Shown in pieces: positions 36,747 to 45,647 of a stretch of 64,000 bases of DNA. Below the pieces are notes generated by a model. The model ran no database searches. It worked only from the letters and a program-made list of their open reading frames with translations, and had not been told where the DNA came from. The stretch comes from an uncultured Lachnospiraceae bacterium. GTDB lineage: Bacteria; Bacillota; Clostridia; Lachnospirales; Lachnospiraceae. The stretch lies in NCBI GenBank assembly GCA_944381575.1, contig CALWLS010000002.1, forward strand, positions 186,001 to 250,000, read 5' to 3'. Position 1 is the stretch's first letter, and every line of letters begins with the position of its first letter. Both the position numbers and the translations under genes were made by a program.

Positions 36747-36755
36747 ATTATACCA
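36747..36755 (-). promoter_or_regulatory. Extended -10 promoter of dnaX
   Basis: Leftward TGGTATAAT at 36755-36747, an extended -10 element, about 50 bases before the dnaX start. No good -35 accompanies it. Confidence 0.5.
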
Positions 36756-36761
36756 CAGCTA

Positions 36762-36770
36762 TGTTATAAT
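36762..36770 (+). promoter_or_regulatory. Extended -10 promoter of tadA
   Basis: Rightward TGTTATAAT at 36762-36770, seven bases from the divergent dnaX -10, so the two promoters overlap and may compete. Confidence 0.5.
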
Positions 36771-36807
36771 TAAATATAAAGATTTTCTTGAGGGAGACCG
36801 TAAGACT

Positions 36808-37338
36808 TTGCAGGAAAGACCCATAACAGAAGACAGGCAGACTATCCGCCTAAGAGAAAAATTCATGCGCGCAGCCATACGCGAGGCCAAAAAGGCATAC
36901 GCCCTGGGCGAGGTGCCCATCGGATGCGTGATCGTAAGAAACGGTAAAGTGATAGCAAGAGGCTATAACCGGCGCACAGTCGACGCCAATACTCTTGCCC
37001 ATGCCGAGCTCATAGCCATCAGAAAGGCCTGCCGCAGGACCGGCGACTGGAGGCTTGAGGAGTGCGAGCTGTATGTGACCCTCGAGCCCTGTCCAATGTG
37101 CGCCGGAGCCATAATACAGGCCCGTATCCCCACGGTATACATCGGCGCGATGAACCCGAAGGCCGGCTGTGCCGGCTCGGTCACGGATATTTTTGAGATA
37201 CAGGGGTTTAATCACCATGTCGATAAGACCACCGGCATATGCCTTGAGGAATGCAGCGGTCTTATGAAGGACTTTTTTAAGGACTTAAGGAAGTCCCATC
37301 CGAAAAAGATCCGCTATATTCCAAAAGAGGATGTCTGA
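36808..37338 (+). CDS. tadA: tRNA-specific adenosine deaminase TadA
   Basis: Zinc deaminase converting A34 to inosine in tRNA-Arg(ACG). Motifs: HAELIAIRKA (zinc His and catalytic Glu) and PCPMCAGAI (two zinc Cys). I keep the TTG at 36808 because AGGGAG lies 11 bases upstream (176 residues); the ATG at 36865 is the alternative and would leave little before the MRAAIREAKKAYALGEVPIG core. The C-terminus (LRKSHPKKIRYIP) is basic. It is convergent with nrdG, 14 bases apart. Confidence 0.93.
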   Translation: MQERPITEDRQTIRLREKFMRAAIREAKKAYALGEVPIGCVIVRNGKVIARGYNRRTVDANTLAHAELIAIRKACRRTGDWRLEECELYVTLEPCPMCAGAIIQARIPTVYIGAMNPKAGCAGSVTDIFEIQGFNHHVDKTTGICLEECSGLMKDFFKDLRKSHPKKIRYIPKEDV

Positions 37339-37352
37339 GGCGGGGTCCGGCT

Positions 37353-38063
37353 TTAATCCACGCCTCTTATGGCCGCATGGCCTACCGCAGGCTTAACTAT
37401 CTCAAGATATCTTTCAAGGTCCTCCTTTGACGGAGGATAAAATCCCCTGTCCTTACAGAGGACATTGTCATTTTCCGTATATCTCTGCAGAAAATAATTG
37501 GCGGCTCCTTTTATATAATCCCTTATGCCTTCAAAATCCTCATCGCCGTGCAGTCCTCCCACTACCGTGGTCCTGAACTCATGCACTACGGGGCCTCCTT
37601 TTATAAGCATATCCTTGCTTGAAGTTATCTTCGCCATCATTTCCCTTGAAATGTCTATGCCCGCCGCCTTTCCATAGTTATCCGGAGAAGCCTTTATATC
37701 CATGGCCACATACTCGGCTATGCCCTCACAGAGTATCTCGTAGAGCATGTCCGGATTAGTGCCGTTAGTATCCAGTTTTATTTCCATTCCGAAATATCCC
37801 TTTATATGGCGCATCACATCCGGAAGCTCGGGATGCAGCGTGGGCTCTCCGCCGGTAAATGCCACCCCTTCCAGCCGTCCTACCCTTGATTCGAGAAACT
37901 TATACAGCTCGTCTATCTCCATCACGGCCGGTGCGTTCATATCTATAAGCTCTGAATTATAACAGAAGGGACACCTGAAATTGCAGCCGCCGGTAAATGC
38001 CGTACATGCAACATGTCCCGGATAATCCAGCAGCGTTACCTTCATCAGTCCGCAGATCTTCAT
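37353..38063 (-). CDS. nrdG: Anaerobic ribonucleotide reductase activating protein (radical SAM)
   Basis: 236 residues. Radical SAM cluster motif CNFRCPFC (about 27-34) and the SAM-binding AFTGGEPTL. The opening KVTLLDYPGHVACTAFTGGCN is typical of NrdG-like activases, which install the glycyl radical on class III ribonucleotide reductase NrdD. No nrdD is in the window, so a different glycyl-radical enzyme target is possible. It starts 14 bases after rsmA with GGAGGAG. Confidence 0.88.
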   Translation of the reverse strand: MKICGLMKVTLLDYPGHVACTAFTGGCNFRCPFCYNSELIDMNAPAVMEIDELYKFLESRVGRLEGVAFTGGEPTLHPELPDVMRHIKGYFGMEIKLDTNGTNPDMLYEILCEGIAEYVAMDIKASPDNYGKAAGIDISREMMAKITSSKDMLIKGGPVVHEFRTTVVGGLHGDEDFEGIRDYIKGAANYFLQRYTENDNVLCKDRGFYPPSKEDLERYLEIVKPAVGHAAIRGVD

Positions 38064-38077
38064 ATCTCCTCCCTGCC

Positions 38078-38971
38078 TTATCTGATCAGCCTGGAAAGCT
38101 CGGCAAATTCCTCTAAGGAAAGCCTCTCTCCCCTTATATCCGTTTTAAGCCCCATAGTCTCAAGGGCTTCCTCGGTCTTTTCCCTCGGGATCTTAAGCGC
38201 GGCATCATTTTTAAGGGCGTTGGAAAGGGTTTTTCTCCTTTGTGAAAACGCCGCCCTTATGATGGCAAAAAGCCTTCCCGGATCCTCTGTCTCTACTCTC
38301 GGTTTTTTTAGCAGGCTCAGCTTTATCACCGCTGAATCCACCCCGGGCCTCGGTATAAAGGAATTTGGCGGAACATTTGCTATCACTTCGGCCTCCGAAT
38401 AGTACCTGACTAAAAGCGTGAGGGCCCCGTAATCCTTTCCGCCTGGTCCGGCCTGCATCCTTTCCGCCACCTCTTTCTGAACCATGACCGTGATGGAGTC
38501 AAATCCTGCTCCGCTCTCCAAAAGCTCTATGATTATCGGCGTCGTTATGTAATACGGAAGATTTGCCACCACCTTGAGGCCGCCGATGCTTTCGCCATTC
38601 TTAAAGTCTGTTCCTTCCCTTAACGGACTGCTTGCACCGAACATCTCCTTAAGATCAAGCTTTAATATATCCTCGTTTATAATTTCATAATTATCTAAGC
38701 CTGACAGATTTTCCTGTAAAAGGGGTATCATATCCTTATCGATCTCTACCGCAATGACTTTCCCCGCCCTTAAGCAGAGCGCCTGGGTGAGGGTACCGAT
38801 GCCCGGTCCGATCTCCAGCACCGTATCCTCTCCCGATATGCCGGCTCCCTCTATGATACGGTCCAATACCCTTTTATCTATAAGAAAATTCTGTCCGTAT
38901 TTCTTTTTTGCGCTGATACCGTGCTCCTTAAGAAAGCTCAGCGTATTTTTTGCCTCTATAAGATCCTGCAT
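38078..38971 (-). CDS. rsmA: 16S rRNA dimethyladenosine transferase RsmA (KsgA)
   Basis: Dimethylates A1518 and A1519 of 16S rRNA using SAM. Motifs: KKYGQNFLID, VLEIGPGIGTLTQALC, VANLPYYITTPII. Frame is open to 39037, but the ATG at 38971 has a GGTGAG Shine-Dalgarno and gives 297 residues, while the extension would run over the SRP RNA promoter on the other strand. Operon with nrdG. Confidence 0.96.
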   Translation of the reverse strand: MQDLIEAKNTLSFLKEHGISAKKKYGQNFLIDKRVLDRIIEGAGISGEDTVLEIGPGIGTLTQALCLRAGKVIAVEIDKDMIPLLQENLSGLDNYEIINEDILKLDLKEMFGASSPLREGTDFKNGESIGGLKVVANLPYYITTPIIIELLESGAGFDSITVMVQKEVAERMQAGPGGKDYGALTLLVRYYSEAEVIANVPPNSFIPRPGVDSAVIKLSLLKKPRVETEDPGRLFAIIRAAFSQRRKTLSNALKNDAALKIPREKTEEALETMGLKTDIRGERLSLEEFAELSRLIR

Positions 38972-38986
38972 AAAACTCACCCGAAG

Positions 38987-39015
38987 TTGACAAAAGCAAC
39001 ATACTTTAATATACT
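38987..39015 (+). promoter_or_regulatory. Promoter of the SRP RNA gene
   Basis: Consensus -35 TTGACA (38987-38992), 17-base spacer, -10 TATACT (39010-39015), placing the RNA start near 39022. It is among the best sigma-A promoters in the window, as expected for a stable RNA. Confidence 0.88.
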
Positions 39016-39021
39016 GAATTC

Positions 39022-39127
39022 TGCGCCGAGGCCTCACGCGATGGGACGCTGCGAACCGTGTCAGGGCAGGGATGCAGCAGCACTAAGCAGACCGCTTTCA
39101 TGTGCCGTGAACCGCCTTGGCGCTTTT
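39022..39127 (+). ncRNA. ffs: Signal recognition particle RNA, small bacterial type
   Basis: The conserved domain IV hallmark is present: GCGAACCGTGTCAGG, then CAGGGATGCAGCAG and CACTAAGCAG, the Ffh-binding asymmetric and symmetric loops with the tetraloop region. The ends pair (GCGCCGAGG with CCTTGGCGC) and are followed by TTTTTTATTT, so the closing helix also acts as terminator. About 105 nucleotides, lacking the Alu domain of the long Bacillus form. It lies on the + strand between the leftward genes rsmA and tatD. Confidence 0.93.
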
Positions 39128-39161
39128 TTATTTCTGCGGCCTTCCGCTTTTCACTTAAAAC

Positions 39162-40067
39162 TCAGCATTCTATACGGTAAAACCTGTTGGCATTTTCCCA
39201 GGTTATCCTTTCGACCTCCTCCGGCGTGGTCTTTTTTATTCCCGCAATTTTTCTGATGACATAAGGGAGATATTCTGAAGAATTACGGCTCCACTTGCCC
39301 TTTTCCCTTATCGGCACCGGGGTAAGATACGGACAGTCCGTTTCTAAAAGTATCCTCTCCATAGGCACTGCCTCCACCGTTTTAGTGAGCTTTTTCTGGC
39401 CCTCGTAGGTGAGCACTCCGCCTATGCCGAGATAATATCCCATTTCTATATAATTTAACGCCGTTTCTTTACTGTAGGAATAGCAGTGTATGACCGCTGA
39501 CCTTAAGCCCATGGAATAGGCCTTCCTCATTATCTCGAGGGTATCCTCCGAGGCGTTCCTTGAATGTATCACCGCCGGCTTTCCCAGCTCTATGGCGAGC
39601 ATAAGCTGCTTTGTGAACCAGTATTTCTGTATGGCTATGCCGGGCTTATCCTTATACTCCCCAAAACCGTGATAATCCAGTCCTATCTCTCCTATCGCCA
39701 CTGTCTTTTTATTTGCGGCAAGCTCTTTAAGCCTCGCAAAGGCCTCATCGGAAGGGTCCTCCTTTAAGGCGTCCCGTCCGTCGGCATGCCCGTACTCCGT
39801 AAAATCATGTATATTTTCGAAGACCTCTTCGATTTCCCCGGGCTTCATTCCCGGATACAGATCATAAACCTCATCAGGGTGGATACCCGCAGCCGCGTAG
39901 ACATGCTCATATCTTTCGGCAAGCTTTACGGATTCTTCAGCTCCCCGCATGGTGGATCCAATATTGCATATCCTCCCCACATTTTTCTTAAGCAGGCCCT
40001 CCACGACTTCTTCCCTGTCCTTATTAAATGCGGCGTCATCATAATGTGTATGTGTATCAAATATCAT
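39162..40067 (-). CDS. tatD: TatD-family deoxyribonuclease
   Basis: 301 residues. TIM-barrel metallohydrolase with DTHTHYDD at the N-terminus, AIGEIGLDYH, a metal His in VIHSRNASEDT, VIHCYS and ILLETDCPYLTP. TatD proteins are 3'-5' exonucleases or D-aminoacyl-tRNA-related hydrolases. About 40 residues more than the common 260 are accounted for by an insert near 90-115 (FTEYGHADGRDALKEDPSDEA). It follows traX by 5 bases in the metG operon. Confidence 0.92.
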   Translation of the reverse strand: MIFDTHTHYDDAAFNKDREEVVEGLLKKNVGRICNIGSTMRGAEESVKLAERYEHVYAAAGIHPDEVYDLYPGMKPGEIEEVFENIHDFTEYGHADGRDALKEDPSDEAFARLKELAANKKTVAIGEIGLDYHGFGEYKDKPGIAIQKYWFTKQLMLAIELGKPAVIHSRNASEDTLEIMRKAYSMGLRSAVIHCYSYSKETALNYIEMGYYLGIGGVLTYEGQKKLTKTVEAVPMERILLETDCPYLTPVPIREKGKWSRNSSEYLPYVIRKIAGIKKTTPEEVERITWENANRFYRIEC

Positions 40068-40072
40068 CTGTC

Positions 40073-40849
40073 CTACCTGTTTGCAAAATAAACCATCGCC
40101 CAGAAAATCATAAGCATAAGCGGATATGCCGGATAGAAGAAGGCCTTCATGTTAAACTCCCCGCGTTTGCCGTTATAAAAATATATAAAAACAAAGGCAA
40201 GAGCCGAGCTGCAGGCATAATCCGCGCTTTCCGCCGCGGCAAGCAATGCTCCCGATATCATTTCAACGTTGCGGTCTTCCCTGAACAAATACATTAGGGA
40301 GATCATCGCGACCCCTATGGCCCCGTAATCCGACCTGATAGTATAGGCAAGAAAACACAGGGCCCCGGCTATCACAAGCCTTATAAACAGGCTCCATGCC
40401 TTAAACCTGTTCATACAGGCCGCAGACACCGCTCCCAGCGCAAGCGTAAAAAGCACGTTCTGGTATTCCGGATCATATATCACGCCTTTTATAGCAAGAT
40501 CAAAGGGTATCTCGCTTATGACCGCAAGGATGATAAGCCTCCCCACGTATTTCTTTATGCTGCCGGTATGGACAACTCCCTCTACCGTAAGGAACGCATA
40601 TATGGGAAAAGCCAGCCTTCCAAGAGTCCTTAAAGCTCTCGCAAGCATGTACCATCTCTGTCCCTCCGGCGTTTCCAGCGCCATGCTCCAGTAGGCCGGG
40701 TTCTGCCCGTACAGCACGCCGTTTTCTATCAACACATAGCCTATATACTCACAGAGCATAAAGATAAGGGCAATCATTTTTAACTGATTGCCCGTAAAAC
40801 CGGCTATTCGCCTCTTGTTAAATTTTAATCTGATGGGTTTAGCTGCCAT
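40073..40849 (-). CDS. TraX-family membrane protein
   Basis: 258 residues with about eight hydrophobic segments. The start LTGNQLKMIALIFMLCEYIGYVL and the RTLGRLAFPIYAFLTVEG stretch match the TraX family, named for an F-plasmid pilin acetylase. Chromosomal copies are common in Firmicutes and are not evidence of conjugation; the substrate is unknown, though an acyltransferase role at the membrane is plausible. It lies between metG and tatD. Confidence 0.87.
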   Translation of the reverse strand: MAAKPIRLKFNKRRIAGFTGNQLKMIALIFMLCEYIGYVLIENGVLYGQNPAYWSMALETPEGQRWYMLARALRTLGRLAFPIYAFLTVEGVVHTGSIKKYVGRLIILAVISEIPFDLAIKGVIYDPEYQNVLFTLALGAVSAACMNRFKAWSLFIRLVIAGALCFLAYTIRSDYGAIGVAMISLMYLFREDRNVEMISGALLAAAESADYACSSALAFVFIYFYNGKRGEFNMKAFFYPAYPLMLMIFWAMVYFANR

Positions 40850-40866
40850 ATTTTAAGAATACCAGC

Positions 40867-42903
40867 TCAGCAGATCTCGCTTCCGGAAGGCATTTTCTCA
40901 TTGTCAGGAGTCATAAGGGATATAAGCTCGCCCTTTTCATCCTCTGCTGCAATGATCATTCCCTCGGACATTTCTCCCGCTATCTTCCTTGGCTTTAAGT
41001 TGCAGACCACCATGACCTTTTTGCCTACCATATCCTCCGGCTTATACCATTTCTTTATGCCGGAGAGTATGGTGCGGGTCTCGCTTCCGATCTTTATGGT
41101 TTCCTTTAAGAGCTTGCCGGAATTTGGCACTTCCTCGCAGGCTATTACCTCGCCGACCCTGAACTCGAGCTTTGCAAAATCATCGTAACTCACCTCAGGC
41201 TTGTGCTCTATCTTTGTCTCCTTTTCCGGCTCCTGCTCCTTGGCAAATATATCTATTCCGGCGATCTCCCTGACCTTTGCGGCAAGAGTGTCCATATCCA
41301 TCCTTGCAAACAGTATCTTTGGCTCAGAGGTCACCTTGTTGCCGTTAGGATAAAGCCCGAAAGTATCCATCTCGGCATACTCTCTCTTATCCACAGCAAG
41401 CTCTCTTAATATCTCCTCCGCAGTCTCAGGCATAAAGCTGTGCAGAAGCGATGCGCCTATGGTAATGCCCTCAGTAAGGTTATAAAGGACGGTCTTAAGC
41501 CTCTCCTTTTTTGCCTCATCCTTGGCAAGCACCCATGGCATGGTCTCATCGATATATTTATTGCAGCGCCTGAATATGTTAAATATCTCTGTTATAGCGT
41601 CAGCGACCCTGAGCTCATTCATCTTTGAGTCCACGGCCTCTACGGCTTCAAGTATGGTATCTATCAGGTCCTGATCTATCTCTTCAGAAGCGTCGTTGTT
41701 CTCCACCACTCCGCCGAAATACTTATTTGTCATGGAAATAGTTCTGGACACAAGATTTCCCAGTATATTGGCAAGATCCCCGTTGAATCTCTCGCACATG
41801 AGCTCCCAGCTGATAACGCCGTCATTTTCAAAAGGCATCTCGTGCAGTACGAAATATCTTACGGCGTCGACCCCGAAAACGTCTACCAGCGTATCCGCAT
41901 AAAGCACATTTCCCTTGGATTTGCTCATCTTGCCGTCCGACATAATAAGCCACGGATGCCCGAATACCTGCTTAGGAAGCGGCAGATCAAGGGACATGAG
42001 GAATATAGGCCAGTAGATGGTATGGAATCTTATAATATCCTTTCCTATAAGATGCAGGTCTGCAGGCCAGAACTTATCAAAATTCTTTTTTCCTTCCTCA
42101 CTCGGCTCTCCGGATCCGTATTTTCCGTTTACATATGCGGCTCCCTCATCGTCTGTATCGCCGTCACAGTTATATCCGCAGCCCGTGATATAGTTTGAGA
42201 GTGCGTCGAGCCATACGTATACCACGTGTCCCGGATCAAAGTCCACAGGAATGCCCCATTTAAAGGAGGTCCTTGAAACGCACAGATCCTGAAGTCCCGG
42301 AAGCAGGAAGTTGTTCATCATCTCATTTTTACGTGAAACAGGCTGTATGAACTCAGGGTGGTCGTTGATATACTGTATGAGCCTGTCGGCGTACTTGCTC
42401 ATCTTAAAGAAATACGCCTCCTCTCTGGCCTTCTTTACCGGGCGTCCGCAGTCCGGACACTTGCCGTCCACAAGCTGTGACTCCGTCCAGAATGACTCGC
42501 AAGGCGTGCAGTACCATCCCTCATAATATCCCTTATAGATGTCGCCCTTGTCATACATCTTCTTAAACATCTTCTGGATCTGCTTTTCATGATAAGGGTC
42601 CGTCGTACGTATAAACTTATCATATGAGGTATTCATGAGATCCCAGATACGCCTTATCTCTCCGGCTACCTCATCCACGAATTCCTTTGGGGAAAGGCCC
42701 TTTTCAGCCGCCTTCTCCTCTATCTTCTGCCCGTGCTCGTCAGTTCCCGTCATGAACCTGACATCATAACCCTGCTCTCTCCTGTAGCGGCATATGGCGT
42801 CAGCTAAAACTATCTCATAGGTATTTCCTATATGAGGCTTTCCCGATGTATACGCAATGGCTGTTGTAAGATAATACGGCTTTCCCTCTGCTGTTTTTCT
42901 CAT
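40867..42903 (-). CDS. metG: Methionyl-tRNA synthetase
   Basis: 678 residues. Class I synthetase: HIGN-type signature PHIGNTYE (about 19-26), zinc knuckle CTPCESFW...CPDCGRP, KMSKS in SDGKMSKSKGN, an anticodon-binding helical domain, and a C-terminal EMAP/Trbp111-like tRNA-binding domain (FAKLEFRVGEVIACEEVPNSGKLLKE). No T-box or SAM riboswitch precedes it; it is 56 bases after a lipoprotein gene. Confidence 0.98.
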   Translation of the reverse strand: MRKTAEGKPYYLTTAIAYTSGKPHIGNTYEIVLADAICRYRREQGYDVRFMTGTDEHGQKIEEKAAEKGLSPKEFVDEVAGEIRRIWDLMNTSYDKFIRTTDPYHEKQIQKMFKKMYDKGDIYKGYYEGWYCTPCESFWTESQLVDGKCPDCGRPVKKAREEAYFFKMSKYADRLIQYINDHPEFIQPVSRKNEMMNNFLLPGLQDLCVSRTSFKWGIPVDFDPGHVVYVWLDALSNYITGCGYNCDGDTDDEGAAYVNGKYGSGEPSEEGKKNFDKFWPADLHLIGKDIIRFHTIYWPIFLMSLDLPLPKQVFGHPWLIMSDGKMSKSKGNVLYADTLVDVFGVDAVRYFVLHEMPFENDGVISWELMCERFNGDLANILGNLVSRTISMTNKYFGGVVENNDASEEIDQDLIDTILEAVEAVDSKMNELRVADAITEIFNIFRRCNKYIDETMPWVLAKDEAKKERLKTVLYNLTEGITIGASLLHSFMPETAEEILRELAVDKREYAEMDTFGLYPNGNKVTSEPKILFARMDMDTLAAKVREIAGIDIFAKEQEPEKETKIEHKPEVSYDDFAKLEFRVGEVIACEEVPNSGKLLKETIKIGSETRTILSGIKKWYKPEDMVGKKVMVVCNLKPRKIAGEMSEGMIIAAEDEKGELISLMTPDNEKMPSGSEIC

Positions 42904-42959
42904 GTACGATCACCCCTGTCCTTTCATTTAAGCCTTATACTTATATCTGCTTAATTATA

Positions 42960-43592
42960 TCACTCGTCGAACTCCTGTGAAAATCCCATATATCCAAGAT
43001 CCTCGCCGCCGACTATCATATCTATCTCATCGAGACTGAAGTTATCTATAAATGTATTGGCAATAGCTGCAACTACCTCGTCCTCAGAAGCCGCTGCGTA
43101 GACTGAAGCCGCCTCGGAGATCTCAAGCACTGCCGAGCGTTCCTCATCATTTACCTCGAAGCTTACAAGCTCTACTGATTCCGTGATGGCGTTATTGTTT
43201 TTGAGAGCCTGAAGCACCGACTCGGCGTCACAGGTATCAACATAATCAAACGAGGTGGTTATGCCCTTAGGTCCCGGCACATATATAATGATCATGGTGC
43301 CCTGCTCCTCGGCTGACTCTGACGGACGCTTATCTTCCGGATAGTAGGAATAATCTACCGCCGTAGTAGACATGGCTCCCGGCCCTCCGTTTTCTCCCGT
43401 CGGCGCGTCGTCAGGGATAGTATAGCTGCTTGACTCAGGCAGAGTCATTGCCGCCGTTGGGTTCTTTTCTATCACAACTCCGTCCGGCATCATCATGTCA
43501 TCCGGATTACTCTCCTGTATACTGGACGGCGTACATCCGAAAAGCGATATGGCAGCCGCTCCGATCACGAGTTTATTTAAAAATCTTTTCAA
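42960..43592 (-). CDS. GerMN-domain lipoprotein
   Basis: 210 residues. TTG start with AGGAGG nine bases upstream. Lipoprotein signal with lipobox LFGC near residue 20, a Pro/Ser-rich linker, then a GerMN-like domain (MIIIYVPGP..., DAESVLQALKNNNAI, SAVLEISEAA, DNFSLDEIDMIVGGEDL). GerM relatives act in spore peptidoglycan or engulfment; in non-sporulating Clostridia such proteins are surface lipoproteins of unclear role. Confidence 0.78.
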   Translation of the reverse strand: MKRFLNKLVIGAAAISLFGCTPSSIQESNPDDMMMPDGVVIEKNPTAAMTLPESSSYTIPDDAPTGENGGPGAMSTTAVDYSYYPEDKRPSESAEEQGTMIIIYVPGPKGITTSFDYVDTCDAESVLQALKNNNAITESVELVSFEVNDEERSAVLEISEAASVYAAASEDEVVAAIANTFIDNFSLDEIDMIVGGEDLGYMGFSQEFDE

Positions 43593-43668
43593 ATTCGGTG
43601 TCCTCCTGATATCTTGTTTTTATGCGCGGTTTTACGCACATATTATAAACATATGAATACATCAGAAC

Positions 43669-43677
43669 ATTATAGCA
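43669..43677 (-). promoter_or_regulatory. Extended -10 promoter of the GerMN-metG-traX-tatD operon
   Basis: Leftward TGCTATAAT at 43677-43669, about 77 bases before the GerMN start. No convincing -35 hexamer is seen. Confidence 0.5.
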
Positions 43678-43778
43678 AAAAATTATCAAATTGCCACCTT
43701 AATAATCTCTTGCAATATATGAAAACACCTTTATTTTTAAAGCTTCCCGCGCCGTCCTTAAGGATCCGGTGCCTGATT

Positions 43779-44903
43779 TTAAGCCTCCGGCTTTTCCCTC
43801 TTCCATCCATACAGCTGTGCCAGCTCCTCAAGTCTCACGGTCTCCTCGCCTTCACTGTCCTTAAGCTGCCTTAAGAAATCAAAAAATCCGTCCGTTCCGC
43901 CTATGTCATCCATCGGATTCAGTCCATCAGTCGAGATCAGACGCGGTACGTCTCTAATCCCGTCCCCTGTTTCCAGCATGCCGGAGCATGTGACATTTAC
44001 GCACCATTCGTCACCGCTGTCATATCGGTACTCCACCGCACTGAAAAACGGCTCGATCACCGGGTCAAAGGTCTTTGTAAATGCATGGGCCGCCTCTGCC
44101 GCGTCTCTTAAGGCACAGGCCATAAGCGCCATATCCTTTTTGCCGCGGACCGCCGCTTCAGGTTCCCGAGACTTAAATTCCTTTGATTTTACGCGACTCA
44201 TGGCCGAAATATAAGCTTCCCGGCAGCTTATATAGTCTCTTACGGCATTTTCCATATCTGAAAAGCCTTCAATGTCCCTGCATTTTTCAGTCTCAAGCCT
44301 GACTGCCGCCTCTTCAGCCGTTTTTAACATTCTTTCCTTCCATAAGCGTCTTTTTTCGTAGGCGCTGTCAAAATACCTGTTCCCTTCCTCCTCCTTAAAC
44401 ACCTCTTCGATCCGCAGCCGCTCAAGCAGCCGATTGCATCCCGTAAGCAGCCGTTCTCTTTTCCCGGCCCCGTAGCCTGCCCGGCATTTTTCAAAGCTCT
44501 CTCTTAAGCCTTCCGCCATGATCATATTTAAGTAAAGCGAATCCTCTATCAGGATATCTTCCGTAAATATCCCGCTTCTTGCAAGCTCATGCCTGTGCCA
44601 TTCAAATCCATCCTCCGATTGGGGCCTTATAATGACGCCGCAAAGCTTAAGCACGGTCTCTGTGCATCCTCCGGAGAGCTTGTCAAAATCCCTGTCCCTC
44701 AGCTTAAACTTATGTAAATGTATGTTTTTCCAGCCAAAGGCCCTCTGTATGAGAAGATGCAGGCCGTAAAGCGTCATGTCTCCCGGAACGGCCACCTCCC
44801 TGCTTATGCTTTTTTCAGCTTCAGCCAACAGCATGCTGTCCCTGTCCCTGATACTGATGCCGCGCCTGTCAGCCAACTCCAGTTTCAAAATATAGGTCTT
44901 CAT
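43779..44903 (-). CDS. pRiA4b ORF-3-like protein
   Basis: 374 residues. The N-terminal 110 residues match the plasmid pRiA4b ORF-3 / IS1096 TnpR-like family: YILKLELADRRGISIRDRDSML, a VPGDMTLYGLHLLIQRAFGWKNIHLHKF motif. The rest (110-374) is helical and charged, without a domain I recognise. The family occurs on mobile elements and chromosomes with unknown biochemical role. No transposon ends are visible around it. AGGGGAG precedes the ATG. Confidence 0.78.
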   Translation of the reverse strand: MKTYILKLELADRRGISIRDRDSMLLAEAEKSISREVAVPGDMTLYGLHLLIQRAFGWKNIHLHKFKLRDRDFDKLSGGCTETVLKLCGVIIRPQSEDGFEWHRHELARSGIFTEDILIEDSLYLNMIMAEGLRESFEKCRAGYGAGKRERLLTGCNRLLERLRIEEVFKEEEGNRYFDSAYEKRRLWKERMLKTAEEAAVRLETEKCRDIEGFSDMENAVRDYISCREAYISAMSRVKSKEFKSREPEAAVRGKKDMALMACALRDAAEAAHAFTKTFDPVIEPFFSAVEYRYDSGDEWCVNVTCSGMLETGDGIRDVPRLISTDGLNPMDDIGGTDGFFDFLRQLKDSEGEETVRLEELAQLYGWKREKPEA

Positions 44904-45205
44904 TTCTCGTCTCCCCTCATAATAGATTTGTCCGTATCCGGATCAGGCAGAATACAGGGTTGTTCACAGCCGCTTTGATCCCGCGGGTCGAAAATAAGGA
45001 CTCCTTATACAGGATCCCTGATCATAAGCTGTTAATTATAATGTCGGTGTATTTTCCGGAACTGATCAGAACCGATCATCGGATCATATTGAAAAGCATA
45101 AGAATACATTTAGACTCGGATATTTTTATATAATTTTGATAAGCAGTTTTTCCGGCAGGATATGCCGCATAAGAAATCATTAAGACGTGTTTTTATCTTT
45201 GCGGA
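44904..45205. other. 302-base intergenic region, nothing firm
   Basis: Lies between an XRE regulator and the pRiA4b-like gene, both leftward. A TATAAT is present leftward at about 45034-45039 without a good -35, and a few short GATC-containing inverted repeats are seen. No gene, RNA or strong terminator recognised. Confidence 0.4.
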
Positions 45206-45526
45206 TCATTTTGATTTTTTATTCAGCAGATCGTTGATAAGAGCAAGTATATGTACGGCCTGATCCTCATTAAGCCTTTTGAACTGTTCAAAAACAAGCG
45301 TTGTTTTTTCAGGGTCACGGTTATCCCCGTCAAAAAACTCCGCCGGAGTGACGCCGAGATATTCGCATATGTTGAAAAAGTTTTCCATTCTCGGCAGAGA
45401 TTTGTTGTTTTCTATGGAATTTATATAGCCGGCATTCTGCCCGAGCGACAGACTCATGTCCCTCGCTGAGACACCCTTTCTTTTACGCAGCTGCTCAAGC
45501 CTCCGTGCAAACTCAGTTTCGTACAT
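45206..45526 (-). CDS. XRE-family helix-turn-helix regulator
   Basis: 106 residues. N-terminal Cro/C1-type HTH: ARRLEQLRKRKGVSARDMSLSLGQNAGYINSIENNKSLPRMENFFNICEYLGVTPAEFF. A short helical C-terminus (VFEQFKRLNEDQAVHILALINDLL) probably dimerises. AAAGGA precedes the ATG. Single gene; target unknown. It is not beside a toxin-antitoxin or phage gene. Confidence 0.92.
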   Translation of the reverse strand: MYETEFARRLEQLRKRKGVSARDMSLSLGQNAGYINSIENNKSLPRMENFFNICEYLGVTPAEFFDGDNRDPEKTTLVFEQFKRLNEDQAVHILALINDLLNKKSK

Positions 45527-45647
45527 TCGGCACCATCCTTTTTCTGTTGATATTATAAAGGTATGGCGCCGGCTAACTGTTTTGTTAAATCTGATATTAT
45601 ATAAGTCTTATCGTTTTGTATACGATACCGGATTTATTTAAGCATCT

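Noticed and set aside
36729..36754. TTGACA followed by TATACC as a tadA promoter
   Set aside because: Spacer is only 14 bases; the extended -10 at 36762-36770 fits better.
42904..42959. T-box or SAM leader in front of metG
   Set aside because: Only 56 bases separate metG from the preceding gene and no specifier or T-box motif is present.
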